A DNA stretch of 64,000 nt from Zygnema circumcarinatum (taxonomy: Eukaryota > Streptophyta > Zygnematophyceae > Zygnematales > Zygnemataceae): NCBI GenBank assembly GCA_037447605.1, contig CM074805.1, forward strand, positions 300,458 to 364,457, written 5' to 3'. Every line of letters starts with the position of its first letter. Positions within the stretch are counted from its first letter, which is position 1. Shown here piece after piece: positions 56,992-64,000 of the stretch. The notes beneath the pieces were generated by a model, which was not told where the DNA came from, ran no database searches, and saw nothing but the letters and a program-made list of their open reading frames with translations. A program made the position numbers and the translations under genes.

Positions 56992-59482
56992 CGCAAACCC
57001 TAAAATCGACGGTTTGAAAACGGACACGTGGCGACCGACAGGCGCGCCACGTGGCGGACGCGCGGGGCAGGCGGAAGGCCGAAAGCCTTGGCGCATGTGG
57101 GCCTGCGCGGGCCCTTTGAATTTTAGGCTGCCCAACATTTTGGTAATATAAAATGATCTGCAATTGCCTTGGATACTGCCCGTATCTGAATTAAAGTGTT
57201 TTATTGGCAGCTTGGTCTTGAAAAAAAAAAAAAAAATCTAAGCATTATTCTTTTCTTTTTTCTGCCCAGTTCATTGGGCAGGCCGCCGGGCAGGTCGGGG
57301 CGTTTGACCGTACAGTTTTTACGACGACAGAATCAGTGCGTATCTGATGTCAGAATCGGATTTGTCCTCAGTTTGACTTCAGATTCTGTCCACGTCGACA
57401 GAATCTATTCGTTGAACGTTACTGGCCCAGCCAGGGACCCTAATCGACGGCCACACAGCGCTAGAGGTTGCGGCACGCAGCCAGGGCCGTCGATTGGCTG
57501 ACGGCGGCCCTTGCAGCGCGTTTCGGAGGCGGCAGGACTTCAGGCGCTTGTCTGGGTCAATTCCCTCTCAGAGATCCTTGGAAACGTACCGGTATCAGCG
57601 AGGTTTTTCCCAAACATTACTTCATTCTGAGTGCGAACTCAAGTGTCGCTCATTGCAAGGAAGTGCAATTGAAGACATCTATGCACAAGGCGTAATCACT
57701 TCCAATAGGCTACCGACGTTTACGATGGCTTCTTTGACATGACCGGGTTCCATGCAGGCTGTGGGAGCATCGCCCCCACCTCTCCCCCCCCCTCCCTTTC
57801 TCTCTCTCTCTCTATCTCTCGCTCTCTCTCTCTCCCTCTCTGTCCGGCCATTTTCCAATGTCGGCAACGGAGGGAGTGGTCCTGCATCGCATGGATGCAG
57901 TTTGGAGCGCAAGCAGCGCAAGGAGGAGCGAGAAGCGAGATGTGAAAGTGGGAGAAGGGATGAAAGGACGGAGAGAAAATTAAAGATGAAGTCGAAAGGA
58001 GGGAAGGGAGGTCAGGGAGAGTGTCCGTTGCCTGAAAATGTTCCTGGTTCCATCACGGACGCTACGGAAATCATGACGAATGGTGGGGAGGTGCTGGGTG
58101 GTTGAGGGAAGTGGAGGTGGAGAAGACAACGAGTTAGTGATGAGGGAGGGAGAAGGACGAGATGGGAGGGGAGAGAGAGATGGCAGTGGGGGGTGAGAAG
58201 GGAAAGGTGAGCGAATGGGAAGAGGAGAAGGAAAGTGAGAGGGCCGAGGGGAAGGAGAGAGGGGAGGGGAGAGAAAGTGGAGAGAGAGGGGGCACAGGAA
58301 AGAAAGTGGAAGATTGGGTACTGGAATAAGAAAAAAAACACAACTTATAGGGCAAGAGAGTGGGAACGGGAAGGAGAAACGACAGAACAAGAAGAAGGAG
58401 AAGAAGAAGAAGAAGAAGAAGAGTGAGAGGGGAGAGGAGAAAGAGGGTAGAGTGGGGAGATATTGGGAGAGGGAAGCAATTAGGGGTGGAGGGAAAGCCA
58501 GGGCAGAGGGGAGAGAACGAGGAAAGGAGGGGGATATGGGATGGGAGCGAAAGAGAGCAGAGAGGAGGGAGTAGGGAATGGAGGGGAGAGAGGCCAGCGG
58601 GAATATAGGGGTGATAGTAGAGAGAGGGCAGAGAGCACACAGGGGAGGGGAGAGGCGGGGGGAAAGGGAGAGGAGAGGGAGATTGGAAAAGACGGTTTTA
58701 TGTCGTCGTCGCGCGAGGCGGTTCTGTACTGTGCGACGGGACGGAACAGCGGTACAGACGACTGAACGGATAAGGAAGGGCTGCCACGTGTCCATCGCTT
58801 TTCATCTCAGCCGTCGATCTACCGCCTTCGCTGCCAGGTCAGATTTGGGACAATCCTGAACTGCAGATATTTTATCCACAGCGAGAGGATCAACCAGGGT
58901 GGGTCCACTGCGTAACCAATGTGGTTCCGTACCGAATTGACTCAGATCAACTCTTTCCTTGTAAGGTTGATCTCGTAGATTATCACGATTTAATTGGTCG
59001 GGTGAGATTGTGCACGGCTTCGATTGGTCGTCAACTGAACTCAACAACCGCACGCTAGTTCAAGAATCAATAATTCGAGGATCCACGTTCCAGCGGTACA
59101 AAGATCATATTTGATTTGTGGACCTCGGTCGAGCTTTGTGCGTTAACCCCGGATCCACTTTGGGACCTTTTTCCGCCAACTTATCTGCCTCGCAGCTTCC
59201 TGCCTCCCTACGGCTCGATTTCATCCCTTTCTCACTTTTACCGAATGCAAGAAACAAAGCTTAATTTGCAAAACGACGAGCAACCCATTTCATATTGAGG
59301 CGCTATCTATTTTGGGTCACTTCATTCCTCCCTAGAAGCCTCCGTTTTTATGCATAGTTTGGCAGACAAATTGCTCTTTTCTGGCAGAAAGCGCTCTAAT
59401 AGGATGGCCTTCTTCATCATCCCTCGATAATATAAGCTCATCTCGTACTTAGTCGAGGTTCTGGGCACCACTGGAGCGCTGC
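56992..59482. other. Head-to-head spacer between ABCC and DMT genes, no gene seen
   Basis: No exon is supported. It contains an inverted pair ATCGACGGCC / GGCCGTCGAT (about 57441-57495), direct GACAGAATC copies near 57325-57405, a CT tract (57780-57845), a long GGGA/GAA-rich tract (57900-58690) and several CCAAT/ATTGG motifs at 58910-59030 suitable for promoters. Confidence 0.6.
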
Positions 59483-62411
59483 ATGGCCCAGTCGTCAGCA
59501 ATCGGAACCCCAAATATGTCGATCGAGCTGTTGGGGTCTTCATATTCCCCACTATCTTCATCTCCCCCTTTTCTCCACGCTTCTTCAAAGAAACTTCAGT
59601 CGCTGTCGCTGTTCTATAAGGTGGATTCCATCACGTATAAATGTAAATTCCGTAGTGTTGCAGTTTCTGGAAGTGTCCCACTAAGGGGTATAGGAGAAAT
59701 CGGCGCTTTTAGAAGAAGTGTTTTTGGGGCTTGTTTGAAATCTCAAACGAAATTAGGGTTCTCTGAGCCATATACCGCTAACTCCAGCTGTACATTATTC
59801 AAAAGAGGAGCAGACATTTCTCGCAGAAAGCGGCAAAAACATTGGAAGGCAGGGGCCAAAAACGTGCCCGTGTCTGAAAGAAGTAGAGGATACAGGGGGA
59901 TTCCAGCTGTGGCTTTTTTTACCAACAGAGATTCGAAAAATGCTCGCAATTCAGAGGAAGAAGTTGTTCACCCTAATGTATTTATCGATGAAAAGGTGGG
60001 TTCAGTCCTGTACTCGCAATTCGCAAACGGTTTCCTAATTTTCTGGAAGTTGCTGTCCGCTTAGAAGCCGCCCTTACTGAGTTAGTGGAGTCCCATCCCT
60101 CCCCTCTCTCTCTCTCTCACTCTCTCGCTTTCTCTCTCTCCCTCTCGCTCTCCCCACTTTTTTTGAGTGTCTCACTTCGATTTTCGAGCTTTCTTGCGTT
60201 TTGGTTGTTGGGTGTTTACAGTCTTTGGGTTCTCGGTTTCGGAACTTACTTTTTCTTACTCCTGCCTCTCCCACCACCTCTCCCCTTTTCGTTTCCTTTT
60301 TGCAGTCATGGACTCCCCCCGCCTTCGAACTCCCTCCCGAACCTCCGCTCCACCACACCTTTTCAGAATTGTCACGTTTTGACGACAAATTCGACCCACA
60401 ACACGAGCCCCAGACTGCAGGAAGCCGGAAACTGGTTTTTGACAGCAAACTGGGCGTAATCCTGTTGAACATTGTGGCGGTGGGATACGCGGGGACCGCC
60501 GTTCTGGTGAAGGCCATGCAGGGGGGCCCCTCCTTGGGCTCCGCCAATACTCCGACAAGTGTCGATTTTTTCCTGCGCTTCGGAACCGCTGCGATGGCGA
60601 TGTTGGTTCCCTATTTTCTGAGGTAGGCTCTCGCTCTCCCCCTCTCGCTCTCTCTCTCCCTCTCTTACTCTTTCTCTCCCACTCTCTCTCTTTCTCTCCC
60701 ACTCTCTCTCTCCCACTCTCTCTCTCACTTTAGCTCCCACTCTCGCACTGTGTCGTTTTTTGTCGCTTCTCCTATCTCCCTCTCTTTCGGCCCCTCCCGC
60801 TCGTTCGTTTTCTGTACTCTGTCTCTTCATACCTCTCTATGTCGCTTTGAGATCTCTCTCTTTTTCTCTGTCTCTCCCTCTCTACCCTCCTCTCCTTCCG
60901 ACCCTCCTACCCGTCCTCTCTATCTGCCTTCTCAGCTTCTCTCCCTCTCTTTCTCCCGCTCTTCCCTCTCTCCTCTCCTTCCATTTCTCTCGCTGTCTCT
61001 CGCCTTATTTCCCCTACTGTCGTTCTCACTCTCCTTTCCTCATCCGCTTGTAATCCTCTTCCACCCTCATATATGCTCTTGCTTTCTCTTCGCTTCACAT
61101 TTTCTTCGCTCCTCTTTCATTCACCCCGTCCCTTTCCCTCTTTCCTTTCTCTTCTCTCCTCTCCCCCCACTCCCTCTCACATTATCAGTGTATATGTGGA
61201 GCAGGAATCATTGGAGAATTAGCAAGCGCTCGCACCTCACCATCGGTGGAGACGGAGGCATTCTTTCTCCTTCTAAGAGGGAGAGCGAGAGGGGGGGAGA
61301 GAGGGAGAGGGAGGCGGAGAAGGACAGATCCGTCCTGGGCCATGGAGTGGAATTAGGGTTTTGGATGTTCCTAACATATGGAGGGCAGTCCCTTGGATTG
61401 GAAACAAGTTCGGCAGATCATGCCTCTCTCCTCCTCACGCTTTCTGTGAGCGCTTTTTTCATTATCCCATTATAAACTATCGTGATTTTACTATTCTCGA
61501 CAGCAGTTTATTTCGGGTTAGAGAGTGTGTTCAAGCTTAAAATATGCAGTGAAAATGTTCGAAGATAAGCTCTGCTTTTTATTGGATTCTGGGACTCGTT
61601 AAGTTAAGAGGGAACGGGTTGTGTAGTCGCCACACTAATGAAAACAAAATCTGAAACATTTGGTTTTTTTCCGGTTTTCTTCTTTCTAGTACGAAATTGT
61701 GTCGACTAGATTAGATTTTAATTTGGTTTTGTAAATTGTGGAACGGGGAAGTGTTGCAGGTTATATTGGTTCCATTTTTGGAGGCGTTGGAGGGGCGGGC
61801 CATCAGTCGCAGCGTATGGTTCGCCACTCTTTTGGCGACTGCAGGTAAATCTCCTCTCTCTCTCCTTCTCCTTCTCCTTCTCTCCCCCCCCCTCTCACTA
61901 TCTCCATTTCTCCACCCTCTTTCTCTCTCTCTCCACTACTCTCCCCCTCTCTCCCTCTCTCTCTCACCCCCACTCGCTCTCTCTCTCTACGAGTTGTGAG
62001 CTCTTTTGATAGTGTTGTCACATGATGCAGGCATGGTCCTATTGGAGGGAGGGGGGGGTGCTCTCGGAGGCGAGGGCTTCTCGGGTTTGGACCTTTGGAA
62101 TGTGCCCGCCGGCCATGTATGGTGCCTCCTGGGAGCGGTCGGATCCGCGATCCATGTGGTGCGTGTTTCCGTTCCGTTCATGTCATTGCTACAACTGCGT
62201 TTGAAACTTCTGCTTTGGGTCCATTGCAGAGTTGTCTCATGTCCCCCTTCCTCTGTATCCGTCGCCCACATTTCTTTCTCGATATCTACCCTCTCTCTCG
62301 TCCCGTCTCTCTCCCCCCTCCCACTCTCCGCTTCCCTCTTTCCTTCCCCTTCCCCCCTCACTCTCACACGCTCGTTGCCATCACTCTCACTCTCTCTTTC
62401 CTCCCCCCCTT

Positions 62412-62501
<90 letters not shown>

Positions 62502-63280
62502 CCACTGGCAGGTGAGATCCGAGGCTGCGTGCTCCAAGAGCGACCCGCTTGCCCTTGTGGTGGTGCAGCTAGCCACGGCGGCCGCCCTGGCGGTGCCATG
62601 GATGGCATGGGACGCGCTGGCCATGATGCATGCCCATGGCCATGCCCATGCGCCCATGGACATGGCCATGAACATGGCCGCATGCCTCCGCGCCGCGCCA
62701 TGGCTCATGCTCCTCATTGCGGGGCCCATCGGAACCGGTCCGTGCTTCAAACCCTGCCACCTCCACAACCCTAAAAACCCCCAAAACCCCCAAAACCCCC
62801 TTCTCCACATCATGCATGGCGACTGGAACCCCGTACGGACCCTCAAATGTTCTGAGTATGTATGTGCGTGTATCCTTTATGGGCGTGGCAGGGCTGTGCG
62901 AGTGGCTGGAGCTGGAGGCCCTGCGCCACGTGGAGGCTTCCGCCGCAACCCTAATTCTGACGTCCTCCCCGCTGTGGGGGAGTCTGTTCGCGTTCGCGGT
63001 CCTCGGGGAGACGCTCGACCGCGCCTCCGCGGGGGGGGCGCTGCTGCTGCTGCTCGCCAGCCTGCAAGTGCAGCTCGTGGACCCCGCAAGGAAGGGGAGG
63101 GGGAGGGAGGAGAGGGAGGGACGGGAGAGGGAGGGGTGGGAGAGGGAGGAGAGGGAGATGCTTAATGTGAAGGGCGGGGGAATGAGGGAGGCCGCAAGGC
63201 CGCGCAGTGTAATGGAGGCGGCGGAGCTGCTCGACAAGGCGTGGAGGGAGAGGGGAGTGGGAGGGAGGAGGAGGAGGTGA
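59483..63280 (+). CDS. Plastid-type drug/metabolite transporter (EamA/DMT family)
   Basis: Exons: 59483-59995, 60306-60622, 61205-61445, 61760-61844, 62031-62158, 62512-62737, 62892-63280; all phases close, 632 residues. Exon 1 is a 171-residue Ser/Arg-rich region with few acidic residues, fitting a plastid transit peptide plus linker. Then EamA-type segments: GVILLNIVAVGYAGTAVLVK, FFLRFGTAAMAMLVPYFLR, VELGFWMFLTYGGQSLGLET with SSADHASLLLTLS, LVPFLEALEGR, DPLALVVVQLATAAALAVP and, at the end, EWLELEALRHVEASAATLI, LTSSPLWGSLFAFAVLGET and LLLLLASLQVQLVDP. DMT proteins normally have ten helices in two repeats, consistent with this. An unusual His/Met-rich loop (HAHGHAHAPMDMAMNMAA, about residue 468) lies between helices. 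The C-terminus is a charged tail encoded by purine-rich repeats. Substrate unknown. Confidence 0.88.
60620..61180 (+). repeat. CT-rich DMT intron
   Basis: The intron between exons 60306-60622 and 61205-61445 is almost wholly pyrimidine-rich on the sense strand. Confidence 0.85.
62395..62500 (+). repeat. (CT)n tract before a DMT splice acceptor
   Basis: About 80 bp of pure CT ending a dozen bases upstream of the acceptor at 62511, so it forms an extreme polypyrimidine tract. Confidence 0.95.
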
Positions 63281-64000
63281 TCATGGGGGGGGGCGTGACG
63301 TGACATATCGGAGGGCGGGGTTCTATAAGTCCGATAGTACTATCCTTGTAAATACTTTTTTTTTTTTTTTAATCTTCCCCCGTAGGTAGAGATATGTAAA
63401 GGTTGTGACATAAACGGGAGCACAAAAAAAGGATTAATTCGATCGAGATTTGAGGTCCTATTACGACCGGCCATATCTTATAGGTGACGTTAAAGCCGCA
63501 CTTAAAGTCGGTAAAGAGATAGAAGCGGCTTGCATGGATATGCATGGCAATAATTGAAAAACAATAAGCAAAAGATTCCGGCGATTTGTGCGTCGATGGT
63601 TTCTCAACGGCGCTGGTTCATCGACTGCATTTCTTTTCATCTCTCTTCCAGTCTCCCAACTCACTTCTCACCCCCCCACTGTCGTTCTCAGACTTCCTCT
63701 TTCCCTCGCACACCCTCTCACTCTCGCTCTCCCGCTCCCGCTTCCCCTCTCCCTCCCTCTCCCTCTCGCTCTCCCTCTCCATCTACGGCTCCCTCTCCCT
63801 CTCCCGCTCCCTCTCTCGCTCCCTCTCCCGCTCTCCATCCCTTACGCTGTCCCTCCCCATTCCCCCCTTCCTCTCCCTTTCCCTCTCCCTCTCCCGCTCC
63901 CTCTCCCTCTCCCTCCCTTTCGCTCTCCCTCTCCCGCTCCCTCGCCCTTTACGACTCCCACTCCAGCTCTCTCTCCCTCTTCTTCTCCCTCTCCCGCTCC
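63281..64000. other. 3' flank of DMT gene; CTCCCG/CTCCCT repeat to window end
   Basis: Up to 63640 no gene is seen. From about 63720 to the end a (CTCCCT)n/(CTCCCG)n-type repeat dominates. Confidence 0.7.

Noticed and set aside
57980-58795. 271-residue Pro/Ser/Leu open frame on the minus strand
   Set aside because: Low-complexity polypyrimidine translation with no domain, splice support or start context.

Overview
The window is nuclear DNA from a eukaryote of the streptophyte green lineage (charophyte alga or bryophyte grade is my best guess; no species is claimed). The evidence is a set of intron-rich genes whose best remembered relatives are plant proteins: a plant-type tomosyn WD40 protein, augmin subunit 5 (AUG5/HAUS5), a CYP711/MAX1-like P450, a plastid-type membrane protein with the SGMEISDLT motif, MPDU1, adenylate kinase, a short ABCC transporter and a plastid-type DMT/EamA transporter. 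Introns are short, mostly GT-AG, and loaded with CT/GA tracts. I rebuilt exon-intron models by hand; for most genes every splice phase closes, and this is the main support for the coordinates.

Layout. 0.1-9.0 kb (minus): tomosyn-like beta-propeller gene, N-terminal exon(s) and 3' end unresolved. 9.0-11.3 kb: head-to-head intergenic region with a large foldback inverted repeat. 11.3-13.7 kb (plus): a separate gene ending in a tomosyn-type R-SNARE tail. 13.7-16.0 kb: no gene; contains a complete 339-bp hAT-like MITE with an 8-bp target-site duplication and a strong hairpin. 16.0-18.6 kb (plus): MPDU1-like PQ-loop protein. 19.9-21.7 kb (minus): plastid-type membrane protein, head-to-head with adenylate kinase (plus, 22.5-25.3 kb). 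26.4-29.3 kb (minus): complete P450. 30.6-31.4 kb (minus): intronless secreted Cys-rich protein; its close paralogue lies inverted at 43.4-44.2 kb (plus). Between them are a small unknown gene (plus, 32.3-33.2 kb) and AUG5 (minus, 35.7-41.9 kb, 15 exons). 45.3-57.0 kb (minus): a 21-exon ABCC transporter. 59.5-63.3 kb (plus): a 7-exon DMT/EamA transporter.

The genes are housekeeping or trafficking functions that do not form one pathway, and five neighbouring pairs are arranged head-to-head. The most unusual items are: (i) a tomosyn-like propeller gene and a separate tomosyn-type SNARE-tail gene side by side, the tail having alanine where R-SNAREs carry the zero-layer arginine; (ii) the inverted pair of 20-cysteine secreted proteins with von Willebrand factor C-like spacing, a family I do not recognise; (iii) strand-polarised CT tracts that follow the direction of transcription; and (iv) a 27-bp minisatellite of RY (CATGCATG) motifs in an ABCC intron.
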